Below are positions 44,930 through 54,724 of a DNA stretch of 64,000 bases, piece by piece. Below the pieces are notes generated by a model that did no database searches, was not told the origin of the DNA, and worked only from the letters and a program-made list of their open reading frames with translations. Made by a program: the position numbers and the translations under genes. The number at the start of each line of letters is the position of its first letter. Position 1 is the first letter of the stretch. The DNA comes from Pseudomonas batumici (GTDB lineage Bacteria > Pseudomonadota > Gammaproteobacteria > Pseudomonadales > Pseudomonadaceae): assembly GCF_000820515.1 (NCBI RefSeq), contig NZ_JXDG01000004.1, positions 22,688-86,687 on the forward strand, written 5' to 3'.

Positions 44930-45997
44930 ATGACTGCCCTGAAGAACGACCGTTTCCTTCGCGCCCTGCTCAAGCAACCCGTAGACGTCACTCCCGTGTG
45001 GATGATGCGTCAGGCCGGCCGCTACCTGCCGGAATACCGCGCCAGTCGCGCCAAGGCCGGCGACTTCATGAGCCTGTGCATGAACCCGTCGTTCGCCTGC
45101 GAAGTCACCCTGCAGCCGCTGGACCGCTACCCGGGCCTCGACGCCGCGATCCTGTTCTCCGACATCCTGACCATCCCCGATGCCATGGGCCAGGGCCTGT
45201 ATTTCGAAACGGGCGAAGGTCCGCGCTTCAAGAAAGTCATCAGCACCCTGGCCGATATCGAGGCCCTGCCGATCCCCGATCCGCAGAAGGACCTGGGCTA
45301 TGTCATGGACGCGGTCAGCACCATTCGCCGCGAACTCAATGGCCGCGTGCCCTTGATCGGCTTCTCCGGCAGCCCCTGGACCCTGGCCACCTACATGGTC
45401 GAGGGCGGCTCGTCGAAAGATTTCCGCAAGACCAAGGCCATGCTCTACGACAATCCCCAGGCCCTGCACCTGTTGCTGGACAAGCTGGCGCAGTCGGTCA
45501 CGTCCTACCTCAACGGTCAGATCCGCGCCGGTGCCCAGGCCGTGCAGATCTTCGACACCTGGGGCGGCAACCTGTCGGCGGCGGCCTACCAGGAATTTTC
45601 CCTGGCCTATATGCGCAAGATCGTCAGCGGCCTGATCCGCGAGCACGAAGGGCGCAAGGTCCCGGTGATCCTGTTCACCAAGAACGGTGGCCTGTGGCTG
45701 GAAAGCATCGCCGAAGCCGGGGCCGACGCCCTGGGCCTGGACTGGACCTGCGACCTGGGCGAGGCCCGTCGTCGTGTCGGCAACCGGGTCGCCTTGCAAG
45801 GCAACATGGACCCCACCGTGCTCTATGCCAAGCCCGAGGCCATCCGGGCTGAAGTGGCGCGGATTCTCGCCAGCTACGGTGAAGGTTCCGGCCACGTGTT
45901 CAACCTCGGCCACGGCATCACGCCGGAAGTCGACCCGGAACATGCCGGTGCGTTTATCAACGCCGTGCACGAGTTTTCCGCGCAGTACCATCGCTGA
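44930..45997 (+). CDS. hemE: Uroporphyrinogen decarboxylase HemE
   Basis: HemE removes four carboxyl groups from uroporphyrinogen III in heme synthesis. The 355-residue product has the signature [16 protein letters not shown] near residue 23-38, [14 protein letters not shown] and [17 protein letters not shown]. It is a monocistronic gene between two terminators. Confidence 0.97.
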   Translation: MTALKNDRFLRALLKQPVDVTPVWMMRQAGRYLPEYRASRAKAGDFMSLCMNPSFACEVTLQPLDRYPGLDAAILFSDILTIPDAMGQGLYFETGEGPRFKKVISTLADIEALPIPDPQKDLGYVMDAVSTIRRELNGRVPLIGFSGSPWTLATYMVEGGSSKDFRKTKAMLYDNPQALHLLLDKLAQSVTSYLNGQIRAGAQAVQIFDTWGGNLSAAAYQEFSLAYMRKIVSGLIREHEGRKVPVILFTKNGGLWLESIAEAGADALGLDWTCDLGEARRRVGNRVALQGNMDPTVLYAKPEAIRAEVARILASYGEGSGHVFNLGHGITPEVDPEHAGAFINAVHEFSAQYHR

Positions 45998-46020
45998 TTC
46001 CTCTCCCGCGTCCTCAATGA

Positions 46021-46041
46021 CCCCGCCTCGGCGGGGTTTTT
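46021..46041 (+). terminator. Terminator after hemE
   Basis: CCCCGC and GCGGGG pair around CTCG and are followed by TTTTT, 23 nt after the hemE stop. Confidence 0.92.
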
Positions 46042-46633
46042 GCGTTTAGCCCTGCGCGTTTTTCCTTTTCCTGATGCTACTGGCTCATGGGGCGCGACAT
46101 ATTCGGTTCGCCGTCCGGATAACCGCCGGGTTATAGACCCGTCCGTAAAGCCTTCCTCTATGGAATGTCGGAGTATTCTTTTTCTGAACGTTAATACGGA
46201 GACATTTGTTCGAGGTCTTTAGAGATTGTTATGTTTGGTTACAAACTTATAGGAAAAATCCGGGTGCTTGCCTGAATGAATGAAGTGCAGAGCAGTCGCG
46301 CGTCTTCACAAGATTTTTCCTACATATAAAAAAATACAAGTTCGTACAATGAGTGCTCTGAAGTTAAAAGTCGTGGGAGTGGGCACTCGGCCCCTCCATT
46401 TCTGATTGTTGATACTCCTTGGAAATAACCTTGGATAGGTGCGGGCCTTTGTTCTAAGGGACGGGTGCCCTTTTGAAAAAAATTGATAGGGCGCGGAACT
46501 TTCACGGTTGATCTCTGTGGTCAGGATGGCTGCGTAGATCGATTGAACACCGATGGAAGCAGTAAAGGGGGCAGTTCATCTTGGAGGGATGGCTTGCAAC
46601 CCAATAAATAGGATAAGTCTGGAGTTGAATCGA
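46042..46633 (+). promoter_or_regulatory. AT-rich leader and promoter region of the LPMO gene
   Basis: About 590 nt without a convincing gene. It contains a dyad GTTTG-GTTA-CAAAC (46233-46246). The last 110 nt before the ATG hold six GGA triplets (46524, 46555, 46583, 46587, 46611 and the ribosome site 46621), the kind of pattern that RsmA/RsmE proteins bind in Pseudomonas mRNAs. The promoter itself cannot be placed with confidence. Base composition is clearly lower in GC than hemE. Confidence 0.4.
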
Positions 46634-48091
46634 ATGAAAAGAAAGATGTCGGCACTCGGCAAGGCGTCGGGGTGTGTCTCTTCCCTGGCGGTGATCGCGA
46701 CCTTGGTCGCCTCGCAGCAGGTTGCCGCGCACGGTTACCTGAACGATCCACCGTCCCGGGCTTTTGCTTGCCAGAAGGGCTTGAACAAGGATTGCGGTCA
46801 AGCGCAGTACGAGCCACAAAGCGTCGGTGAAACCGCCAAGGGCTTCCCGGCTACCGGAGTGGCCGATGGCAAGATTGCCAGTGGTGGGATAGCCCTGTTC
46901 GCGCCCATGGATGTCCAGTCGGCGAGCCGCTGGTACAAGACCGAAATCACCGACCGTACGATCAACTTTGACTGGTACTACAGGGCCACTCATCCGGCGA
47001 GCAAGTATGAGTACTTCATCACCAGGAACGGTTGGAACTCCAACCAGCCTCTGACACGCGCTTCGTTCGACCTGACTCCGTTCTGCTTCGTGGACGCCGG
47101 CGGCCGGCTGCCCACCGACCAGCCCCAAGGCAGCGACGGCCCTGCCCGAGAGAAGCACCCGTGCGAGATTCCTGCCGACAAGAGCGGGCATCACGTGATC
47201 CTCGGCATGTGGACTGTGGCTGACACCGGCGGTGCCTTCCACAACGTGGTCGACGTGAATATCGTCGCCGAGGAACAGGCACCGGATGGCTGGAAAACCG
47301 TCGGTAACATCACCCCGACCCAGACCCTGCTGGCCGGTGACAAGGTCAAGGCCCGGGCCATGACCGCCGAGGGTGAAAGCTCCAGCTACAGCGCTGAAAT
47401 CACCATCGCCGACAACGAGGAAGGCAAGCCGGAGAACTGGTCGTTCAAGCTGGCCGAGCACATCAACCAGGGCCAGACGCTGGTGCGCGCCGGTGTTCGT
47501 GGCGAAGACGGGGCGATCGAGCCGGTCAAGGGCGTGAACAACCTGTTCGCCAAGGCTGAAAGCGGTGTGAATCGTTATGAGCTCGATGTGCTGATGCAGG
47601 AAGACGCCGATGCCAGCATGAGGATCTCCGCCATCGCTACCAATCTCGAACTCAAGGAAGGACGGTTGGCGATGCCTTTCCCGGTGCTCACGAACCGGAA
47701 AATGAACGTCGAGGCCACGGTCTTCGATGCGGCCAACAAGCCGGTAGGCGTTATGACGCAGTTGGTGGAGGCCGGTAGCACCTGGCTGAACGTGGACGTG
47801 CGCAGCGAGCCGGGTACCCATGAACTCAAGCTGGTCGGCGTGACTGAAGACGGCCGCACCACCCGTCAGGACCTGGCGTCCGTGGAACTCGGCGGTGAGG
47901 GTGGCAGCCAGGATTACGACTTCGTCTATCCGGAAGGTATTGCCAGCTACCAGGCCGGCACCACGGTCCTGTCCAACGGTAACGTCTACGAATGCAAGCC
48001 GTTCCCCGCAGAAGGCTGGTGCAAGATCAACAGCCACCACTATGTGCCCGGTGTCGGCCCGAACTGGTCGGATGCCTGGATCGCTAAGTAA
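46634..48091 (+). CDS. gbpA: Secreted AA10 lytic polysaccharide monooxygenase, GbpA-like
   Basis: The 485-residue product is a copper enzyme that oxidatively cleaves chitin, or binds GlcNAc polymers. ATG at 46634 follows GGAG at 46621. A signal peptide ends at Ala32, leaving His33 as the mature N-terminus (HGYLNDPPSRAF), as needed for the copper site; the second ligand is His120 in YYRATHPASKYEYF. The AA10 domain (to about 220) is followed by a GbpA-type second domain, a third domain, and a C-terminal chitin-binding module (YQAGTTVLSNGNVYECKPF...W). It is directly upstream of a cytochrome b561 and a type II secretion operon, its likely exporter. Substrate preference is inferred from the family. 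Confidence 0.93.
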   Translation: MKRKMSALGKASGCVSSLAVIATLVASQQVAAHGYLNDPPSRAFACQKGLNKDCGQAQYEPQSVGETAKGFPATGVADGKIASGGIALFAPMDVQSASRWYKTEITDRTINFDWYYRATHPASKYEYFITRNGWNSNQPLTRASFDLTPFCFVDAGGRLPTDQPQGSDGPAREKHPCEIPADKSGHHVILGMWTVADTGGAFHNVVDVNIVAEEQAPDGWKTVGNITPTQTLLAGDKVKARAMTAEGESSSYSAEITIADNEEGKPENWSFKLAEHINQGQTLVRAGVRGEDGAIEPVKGVNNLFAKAESGVNRYELDVLMQEDADASMRISAIATNLELKEGRLAMPFPVLTNRKMNVEATVFDAANKPVGVMTQLVEAGSTWLNVDVRSEPGTHELKLVGVTEDGRTTRQDLASVELGGEGGSQDYDFVYPEGIASYQAGTTVLSNGNVYECKPFPAEGWCKINSHHYVPGVGPNWSDAWIAK

Positions 48092-48189
48092 CAACCCGTG
48101 ACAAGCGCCGGACTGCTGGGCAGTCCGGCGTATTCTGTTTATTGGCTATTTTTTGTGGTTGTTATTGCCGGATTTTAGGTGAGCACCAA

Positions 48190-48684
48190 TTGTTTTACTC
48201 TAAAGCACAAATTTTTCTTCACTGGTTATCCGCCGCCATTATTTTATGGGCGTTGATCAGTGGCTTTTATGTTGCTGTATTTGACACCTCCTTGGTGCTC
48301 AAGGAATCCGTCGATTTTTTTAATGTTTCGATCACGGCAGCATTTATTCCATTTTTTGTGGTCAGGGTTTTTCTTTCTTTTTTTCGGGGAAAGCAGACTG
48401 ACCGAACGCTCGCGCAGTGGACGGCTTTTTGGGTGCATAAAGTTATTTATCTGGTGACCGGTGTCGTGTTGGCAACCGGCGTCATGATGATGGATCGGGC
48501 CATCAATCTATTTGACCTGCTCTTGATACCCGCCCCCATTGAAAGTGCCGGACTCGTCGCTGTTTTCAAAAAAATCCATGATGTTTCCTGCGTTGTTCTG
48601 GCGGTCTTGGTGGTTTTGCATATTGGCGCGGTTATCCGTCATGAAGTTTCCGGTCATCGAATACTCAGGCGGATGCTGTGGTGA
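48190..48684 (+). CDS. Cytochrome b561-like membrane protein
   Basis: The product is a four-helix di-heme b membrane protein that would move electrons across the inner membrane. TTG at 48190 is chosen as start because GGTGAG lies 6 nt upstream, giving 164 residues; an earlier TTG at 48142 has no such site and no ATG exists. Heme ligand candidates are His in FLHWLSA, WVHKVIY, KIHDVSC and LHIGAVIRHE, one set per helix as in prokaryotic b561. The coding sequence is AT-rich compared with the gsp genes. It overlaps gspC by 4 nt, so it is cotranscribed with the secretion operon. A role in feeding electrons to the LPMO is a possibility from context only. Confidence 0.8.
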   Translation: MFYSKAQIFLHWLSAAIILWALISGFYVAVFDTSLVLKESVDFFNVSITAAFIPFFVVRVFLSFFRGKQTDRTLAQWTAFWVHKVIYLVTGVVLATGVMMMDRAINLFDLLLIPAPIESAGLVAVFKKIHDVSCVVLAVLVVLHIGAVIRHEVSGHRILRRMLW

Positions 48685-49220
48685 GTGCGCGAGCCCTCAC
48701 GGGCCGAATGGGCATCCTGGGCCTGGCGTTATGTGCATTGCCGCTGGGTTATGCCGCGCTGTCGCTGTGGGGCGAGCGGGGCTTCCGTCAGGCATTGCCG
48801 ACGTTACCCACGGTGCAGGCCAATAGCCGATCCGCGCCTGCCGAACGTGCGCCGCTCAATCATGCCGCCGTTGCCACGGTGATGGGGCTGGTAGCCCAGG
48901 GCGCCCTGGCCCGCAGCGCCGAACCCTTGAAGCTACAGGCCAGCTTTGTCTCCAGCGTGGGCGACTCCCGTGCACTGCTGGCGGGGGCTGACGGCCAACG
49001 GATCTACCGGGTGGGGGAAAGCCTGCCGGGTGGCAGTGTCCTGCGGCGGATCGAGATCGGCCGGGTGTTGCTCTGGCGCAATGGTCGCGAGGAGCTGTTG
49101 GCGCTGGAACCGCCGGGCCGTACCACCTTGCAGGCGATCAAGGGCAGCGCTCCTGGCGCCGTAGCCCCAGCCTCTTCCCTTTATCTTCGACCGACCGCCA
49201 CGAAGCGTCAGAGTGAGTAA
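48681..49220 (+). CDS. gspC: Type II secretion protein GspC, short form
   Basis: GspC links the inner-membrane platform to the secretin. GTG at 48681, overlapping the b561 stop, gives 179 residues; GTG at 48678 is also possible. One membrane helix (GILGLALCALPLGYAALSLW) is followed by a linker and the HR domain (LQASFVSSVGDSRALLAGAD...RVGESLPGGSVLRRIEIGRV). No PDZ or coiled-coil domain follows the HR domain, so it is shorter than XcpP-type GspC. A GspD gene follows at once. Confidence 0.88.
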   Translation: MSARALTGRMGILGLALCALPLGYAALSLWGERGFRQALPTLPTVQANSRSAPAERAPLNHAAVATVMGLVAQGALARSAEPLKLQASFVSSVGDSRALLAGADGQRIYRVGESLPGGSVLRRIEIGRVLLWRNGREELLALEPPGRTTLQAIKGSAPGAVAPASSLYLRPTATKRQSE

Positions 49221-51131
49221 ATGAACAGATCCTTCGTCCCCGGCCGGCACTGCCTGAGGCTCTTGAGCCTGATCGCCACCTTGTTACTGCCCTCGGGTGT
49301 ACTGGCCGATGAGCCGCAATGGCAACTGGCGATGAACGATGCCGAGTTGCGTGATGTGGTGCGGGAAATGTCCTCGATTCTTGGCACCACGGTGGTGCTC
49401 GACCCCAGGGTGCAGGGGCGGATTACCGTTCTCTCCGAACAGGCCCTGGACCGCGAGGGGGTGCGCCGACTGTTCTATTCGGTGCTCGACGCCCACAACT
49501 TCACGGTGATCGACGAAGGCGACCGCATTCTCATCGCGCCCGTGGCCGATGCCCGCACCCGCGCCAGTAGCGCCGACAGTAGCAGTGCCCAGACCGGCCA
49601 GTTCGTCACGGAGGTGGTGGCGCTCGGCAGCAGCGTCGCGGCCGATATCGCCGGGCTGGTGCGGCCGCTGGTCTCGGTCAACGGTTATGTCGGCCCGTCG
49701 GCCTCGGCCAATGCCCTGGTCATCACCGATAGTGCGGCGAATGTCCGACGGATCGCAAAGATCGTCCGGCAACTGGACCTGGGGCAGAAGAATGCCCATG
49801 ACGTCATCCAGTTGCGCCACGGGCTGGCGAACGAGTTGGCGCGGATGATGGAGCAATCCCTGGGCCGGCAAGGCGCCGAATCGGGGAGTCAGGTCATTGC
49901 CGATTCGCGCAACAACCGCCTGGTGATCATCGGTACCCAGGACGTGCGCAAGCGCCTGATGGACCTTGCCCGCTCCCTCGACACGCCGACGGCGGCGGTG
50001 ACCGACAATGCCCGGGTGATCCGCCTGCGCCACAGCGATGCCAAGCAGTTGGCCGAGGTATTGGACGCCATGGGGCAGGGGCTCGGCCAGGAAGCCGGCG
50101 CTGCCGCCAGCCGCGACGCCGCTTCCGCCAAGGCCGTGGTCAAGGCCGACGAAAGTCAGAACGCGTTAGTGCTGATCGCCGAGCCAAGCCAGGTCCGCAC
50201 CCTGGAAAACATCGTTCGGCAACTCGACCAGCCGCGTTCGCAGGTGTTGATCCATGCGGCGATTGTCGAGATTTCGGGGGATATCAACGAGGCCCTGGGT
50301 GTGCAGTGGGGTAGCACGTCCGGTAGTGTCCAGGGGGGCATCATCTTCGACGGGGCCGGTATTACCCTGCCGAAGTTCAACGGAACCGATGCCAAGCTGC
50401 CCGATGGTGCCGTATTGCGCGTCGGTAGTGATCGTTTCGGCATGCTGGTGTCCGCCTTGGCGAGCAACACCCACAACAACGTGCTGTCCACGCCCAGCCT
50501 GCTGACCCTGGACAACCAGGAGGCGGAGATCCTGGTGGGGCAGAACGTGCCGTTCCAGAGCGGTTCCTACCAGACGTCCGGCACGGGTAACGACAAGCCC
50601 TTCACCACGGTCACGCGCCATGATATCGGGATCAAGCTGAAGATCCGTCCGCATATCAACGAGGGGTCGACCCTGCGTCTGCAGGTCGAGCAGGAAAACT
50701 CCGAGCTGACCAAGAGTGCGGAGATTACCAATGACCTGATCACCAACAAGCGCGCCCTGAAGAGCACGATCCTGGCCGACGACGGCGAGATCATCGTGAT
50801 CGGCGGGCTGATCAAGGACAGCGTCCGTACCCAGGAAAGCGGTGTACCGCTGCTGCGCGACATCCCGTACCTGGGGGCCTTGTTCCGCTGGAACAGCGAG
50901 AAACACGAAAAAACCAACCTGATGGTGTTCCTGCGTCCGACCATCGTTCGGTCCAAGGAGGATATCTCCGCGGTCAGCGAGAACCGCTACAACGCCCTGC
51001 GCCAGCTCAGCCAGCCCGCCGCCGGGAAGAGCAACTCACTGCTGTTGCCGCGCGAGGCCCGGGAGTTGTTCGATGGTCATGACAGCGAGCCGGCGATAGA
51101 CCTGCGACGGCAGAAGGCCGGGGCCCCATGA
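49221..51131 (+). CDS. gspD: Type II secretion secretin GspD
   Basis: GspD forms the outer-membrane channel. The 636-residue product has a signal peptide (RLLSLIATLLLPSGVLA), an N0 domain (WQLAMNDAELRDVVREMSSI), N1-N3 repeats with KIVRQLDLG-type blocks, and the secretin core ending with VIGGLIKDSVRTQESGVPLL and RDIPYLGALFRW. There is no visible pilotin gene near it. It overlaps gspE by 4 nt. Confidence 0.96.
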   Translation: MNRSFVPGRHCLRLLSLIATLLLPSGVLADEPQWQLAMNDAELRDVVREMSSILGTTVVLDPRVQGRITVLSEQALDREGVRRLFYSVLDAHNFTVIDEGDRILIAPVADARTRASSADSSSAQTGQFVTEVVALGSSVAADIAGLVRPLVSVNGYVGPSASANALVITDSAANVRRIAKIVRQLDLGQKNAHDVIQLRHGLANELARMMEQSLGRQGAESGSQVIADSRNNRLVIIGTQDVRKRLMDLARSLDTPTAAVTDNARVIRLRHSDAKQLAEVLDAMGQGLGQEAGAAASRDAASAKAVVKADESQNALVLIAEPSQVRTLENIVRQLDQPRSQVLIHAAIVEISGDINEALGVQWGSTSGSVQGGIIFDGAGITLPKFNGTDAKLPDGAVLRVGSDRFGMLVSALASNTHNNVLSTPSLLTLDNQEAEILVGQNVPFQSGSYQTSGTGNDKPFTTVTRHDIGIKLKIRPHINEGSTLRLQVEQENSELTKSAEITNDLITNKRALKSTILADDGEIIVIGGLIKDSVRTQESGVPLLRDIPYLGALFRWNSEKHEKTNLMVFLRPTIVRSKEDISAVSENRYNALRQLSQPAAGKSNSLLLPREARELFDGHDSEPAIDLRRQKAGAP

Positions 51132-52591
51132 AGCCGCGCCTGCCATTCGGGTTTGCCCGCCGCCATGGGGTCTTGCTGGAGCAGCAAGGCGAGGGGGCGT
51201 GCCTGTCGATCCGCGCCGACACGCCGTTGAGCGCCGTGTCCGAGGCCCGCCGTCTGATCGCTGGCGAACTGCCGTTGCAACTGCTCGACGAGTCGGTATT
51301 CGCCGCTCGCCTCGCCGCCGCCTACAGCGACGGCCATAGCGCGGCGCAGCAGGTGGCCCAGGGGCTGGACGACGAACTCGACCTGATGAGCCTGGCCGAG
51401 CAACTGCCGCAGACCGCCGACCTGCTGGAGCAGGAAGGCGACGCGCCGATCATTCGCCTGATCAACGCGTTGCTCGGCGAGGCCGTGCGCGAGAAGGCCT
51501 CGGATGTGCACCTGGAGACCTTCGAGCACAGCCTGTCGGTGCGCATGCGTATCGACGGCCAATTGCGTGAAGTGCTCAAGCCCCGCCGTGAGCTGGCGAA
51601 CCTGCTGGTGTCGCGGATCAAGGTCATGGCCCGGTTGGACATCGCCGAGAAGCGTGTGCCCCAGGACGGCCGGATCGCCTTGCGGCTGGCCGGGCATGAG
51701 GTCGACGTGCGGGTTTCCACCTTGCCTTCGGCCCACGGCGAACGGGTGGTCCTGCGCCTGCTCGACAAGCAGGCCGGGCGCCTGGACCTGCAACGCCTGG
51801 GCATGCCGGCGGATACCCTGGTGCGCTTCCAGCGCATTCTCGGCAAACCCCACGGCATCTTCCTGGTCACCGGCCCCACCGGCTCGGGCAAGACCACCAG
51901 CCTGTACGCGGCACTGAGCAGCCTCAACGACCAGACCCGCAATATCCTCACCGTCGAAGATCCCATCGAGTACCACCTGCCGGGCATCGGCCAGACCCCG
52001 GTCAATCCCAAGGTCGAGATGACCTTTGCCCGGGGCTTGCGGGCGATCCTGCGCCAGGACCCGGACGTGGTCATGGTTGGTGAGATCCGCGACCGCGAAA
52101 CCGCCGAGATCGCCGTGCAGGCGTCGCTGACCGGACACCTGGTGCTGTCGACCCTGCACACCAACAGCGCGGTGGGCGCGGTCACGCGGTTGCTGGACAT
52201 GGGCGTGGATGCCTATCTGCTGGCGTCGTCCCTGGTCGGGGTGCTGGCCCAGCGCCTGGTGCGCACCCTGTGCGGCGAGTGCAAGAGTGCCTATGTGGCG
52301 GACACGGCCGCTTGCCTGCGCCTGGGGGTCGAGCCGAGCAAGCCGCCGAGGCTGTTCCGGGCTACGGGCTGCGAACACTGTCAGCAAGGTTATCGCGGTC
52401 GCATCGGGCTCTACGAACTGATCGGCATCACCCCGACGCTGGCGGAGCTTATCCACAACGGCGCCAGTGAGCCCGAACTGGTTCGTGAAGCCCGCATGGC
52501 ATCGCGCAGCCTGTTCCAGGACGGCCAACGACTGGTCCTCGAAGGCAGCACCAGCCTCGACGAACTGTTGCGCGTCACCCAGGAGGACTGA
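51128..52591 (+). CDS. gspE: Type II secretion ATPase GspE
   Basis: GspE is the cytoplasmic hexameric ATPase that drives the pseudopilus. The 487-residue product has Walker A GPTGSGKTTSLYAAL, the Asp box EDPIEY, the His box STLHTNSAVGAVTRL and a zinc site of two CxxC pairs (CGECKSAY and CEHCQQGY). It overlaps gspD by 4 nt. Confidence 0.97.
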   Translation: MKPRLPFGFARRHGVLLEQQGEGACLSIRADTPLSAVSEARRLIAGELPLQLLDESVFAARLAAAYSDGHSAAQQVAQGLDDELDLMSLAEQLPQTADLLEQEGDAPIIRLINALLGEAVREKASDVHLETFEHSLSVRMRIDGQLREVLKPRRELANLLVSRIKVMARLDIAEKRVPQDGRIALRLAGHEVDVRVSTLPSAHGERVVLRLLDKQAGRLDLQRLGMPADTLVRFQRILGKPHGIFLVTGPTGSGKTTSLYAALSSLNDQTRNILTVEDPIEYHLPGIGQTPVNPKVEMTFARGLRAILRQDPDVVMVGEIRDRETAEIAVQASLTGHLVLSTLHTNSAVGAVTRLLDMGVDAYLLASSLVGVLAQRLVRTLCGECKSAYVADTAACLRLGVEPSKPPRLFRATGCEHCQQGYRGRIGLYELIGITPTLAELIHNGASEPELVREARMASRSLFQDGQRLVLEGSTSLDELLRVTQED

Positions 52592-52593
52592 GG

Positions 52594-53805
52594 ATGCCGA
52601 CTTTCGATTACCAGGCCCAGGATGCCAACGGTCGTCGCTGTCGCGGTCAGCAGGAGGCCGACAGCCCGCGTCACGCCCGCCAGTTGCTGCGTGAGCGCGG
52701 CCTGTTGCCCACACAGTTGAAAAGCGTCCGGGGGCAGCCGGGGACGAGCAACGGCAGCAACCGCTCCGCAGGCCTGAAGGCCAGTGAACTGGCCTTGCTG
52801 ACACTGCAACTCTCGACCCTGATCCAGGCCGGCTTGCCGTTGGAAGAGGCCTTGCGGGCGGTGGCGGCGCAGAGCGATAAGCGTCGGGTCAGCAACCTGC
52901 TGGCGGCGGTGCGCAGCCGGGTCATGGAAGGTTACGACCTGGCGTCGGCGCTCGCGGGCTTTCCCAAGGCGTTCCCGGACATGTTCCGCGCAAGCATCGC
53001 CGCCGGCGAACGCTCCGGGCACCTGGGCCCGGTGCTCGAACAGCTTGCCGAGTACACCGAGGCTCGCCAGCAGGCCCGGCAGAAGATCCAGCTGGCGCTG
53101 GTCTACCCCTTGATCCTGTTGTTCGCCTCGCTGGCCATCGTTGGCGGCCTGCTCGGCTATGTGGTGCCGGATGTGGTGAAGGTCTTTGTCAACAACGGCC
53201 AGGCCTTGCCCCTGCTGACCCAGGGCCTGATCGCCGTGAGCGAGGCCCTGCAGCGTCATGGCTGGCTGCTGTTGCTCGGGCTGGCGGGGCTGGCCTTGCT
53301 CGTGCGTTGGGCGCTGGCCCGCCCCGCCGTGCGCTGGCGCTGGCATGTCTGGCTGCTGCAGGCGCCGCTGATCGGCGGGGTCCTCAAGGCGATGGAGGCC
53401 TCGCGTTTCGCCAGCACCCTGGCGCTGCTCGGCAAGAGCGCCGTGCCCCTGGTGGACGCCCTGGAAATCGCCGCGGCGGTGATCGGCAACCTGCCGATTC
53501 GCGCTCGCATGGGCGAGGTCGCGCGCTCGGTGCGCGAGGGCGGCACCCTGACCCGTGGTCTGGAGCGCAGCGGCGATATCCCACCGCTGATGCTGCACAT
53601 GATCGCCAGCGGCGAACGTGCGGGCGAACTCGACAGCATGCTTGCCCGCGCCGCCGAGCAGCAGGAGAAAACCCTCGCGGCGCGTATCGCGCTGGTGGTG
53701 AGCCTGTTCGAGCCGGCGATGCTGGTGATCATGGGGGCCATCGTGTTGTTGATTGTCATGGCGATTCTGTTGCCGATTCTTAGCCTCAACCAACTGGTGA
53801 ACTGA
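52594..53805 (+). CDS. gspF: Type II secretion inner-membrane protein GspF
   Basis: GspF is the polytopic platform protein. The 403-residue product has two GspF repeats (first near residues 67-190, second 270-395), each followed by hydrophobic segments such as LVYPLILLFASLAIVGGLLG. The N-terminus MPTFDYQAQDANGRRCRGQQ is typical. Two nt separate it from gspE. Confidence 0.96.
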   Translation: MPTFDYQAQDANGRRCRGQQEADSPRHARQLLRERGLLPTQLKSVRGQPGTSNGSNRSAGLKASELALLTLQLSTLIQAGLPLEEALRAVAAQSDKRRVSNLLAAVRSRVMEGYDLASALAGFPKAFPDMFRASIAAGERSGHLGPVLEQLAEYTEARQQARQKIQLALVYPLILLFASLAIVGGLLGYVVPDVVKVFVNNGQALPLLTQGLIAVSEALQRHGWLLLLGLAGLALLVRWALARPAVRWRWHVWLLQAPLIGGVLKAMEASRFASTLALLGKSAVPLVDALEIAAAVIGNLPIRARMGEVARSVREGGTLTRGLERSGDIPPLMLHMIASGERAGELDSMLARAAEQQEKTLAARIALVVSLFEPAMLVIMGAIVLLIVMAILLPILSLNQLVN

Positions 53806-53809
53806 TCTT

Positions 53810-54250
53810 ATGAGAACCTTCGGAACACAGCGACAAGGTGGTTTCACCCTGATCGAAATCATGGTCGTGGTGGTGATCATCGGCGTGCTCGGCGCGATGG
53901 TGCTGCCGCAGTTCATGAGTCGTCCGGACCAGGCCAAGGTCACCGCCGCCCGCGCCGATATCAAGGCCATCGGCACCGCGCTGGAGATGTACCGGCTCGA
54001 CAACTTCCAGTACCCCTCGACCCAGCAGGGGCTGGAGGCGCTGGTCAAGCGGCCGCTGGGCGTGCCGGAGCCGAGGAGCTGGAACCCCCAGGGCTACTTG
54101 AAAAGCCTGCCGGTCGATCCCTGGGGGACGGCTTACCAGTATCTGAGCCCGGGCACCCGCAGCAAGGGCTACGACCTGTACTCCTTTGGCGCCGACGGTG
54201 TGTCCGGCGGCGAAGACTTTGCCGCCGATATCGGCAACTGGAGCGATTGA
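53810..54250 (+). CDS. gspG: Major pseudopilin GspG
   Basis: GspG polymerises into the pseudopilus that pushes substrates out. The 146-residue prepilin has the processing site QGGFTLIEIMVVVVIIGVLG, with Glu5 of the mature chain, and calcium-site and disulfide-free C-terminal features of GspG (DPWGTAYQYLSPG). It needs the prepilin peptidase PilD, which is not in this window. Confidence 0.97.
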   Translation: MRTFGTQRQGGFTLIEIMVVVVIIGVLGAMVLPQFMSRPDQAKVTAARADIKAIGTALEMYRLDNFQYPSTQQGLEALVKRPLGVPEPRSWNPQGYLKSLPVDPWGTAYQYLSPGTRSKGYDLYSFGADGVSGGEDFAADIGNWSD

Positions 54251-54253
54251 TCC

Positions 54254-54724
54254 ATGCCCGGACGTTCGCGTGGTTTCACCTTGCTGGAGTTGCTGGTGTC
54301 CATGGTGGTGATCGGCGTGCTGGCCGGCATGATCGCCATCGGCATGAGCCCCAGCCCGGCGCGTCAGGCCCGTCAGGAGGCCGGTGCCCTGGTGCATCTG
54401 TTGCAACAGCTGCGCGAGTACGCCGTGGTCAACAGCCAGGAATATGGTTTGCGGATCGGTGCCGAGGGCTATCAGGTGATGGTTTTCGAACGGCCCGACT
54501 GGCGACCGGCGGGGGCGGCCTATCGGTTGCCCGACGGCCTGTATTTTCGCCTGGAGCTTGAGGGCCGCCCGCTGAAACTCGGCGACCGAGTGAACCAGCC
54601 GCAGTTGCTGGTGCTGAGCAGCGATGAAATGAGCGCCTTCACCCTGCATTACGAATCCGCGCAGCAGCGCTGGGTGAGCGTGTCCGGTGACGGCCTGGGC
54701 GATCCGGCCATCGATGAAAGCTGA
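54254..54724 (+). CDS. gspH: Minor pseudopilin GspH
   Basis: The 156-residue prepilin has the cleavage site RGFTLLELLVSMVVIGVLAG at the N-terminus and a variable globular domain. It is one of the minor pseudopilins of the tip. The end overlaps the gspI start by 11 nt. Confidence 0.93.
   Translation: MPGRSRGFTLLELLVSMVVIGVLAGMIAIGMSPSPARQARQEAGALVHLLQQLREYAVVNSQEYGLRIGAEGYQVMVFERPDWRPAGAAYRLPDGLYFRLELEGRPLKLGDRVNQPQLLVLSSDEMSAFTLHYESAQQRWVSVSGDGLGDPAIDES

Noticed and set aside
46320..46505. A 61-codon minus-strand frame in the LPMO leader
   Set aside because: There is no ribosome site, no homology I can see, and it lies in the presumed promoter and leader.
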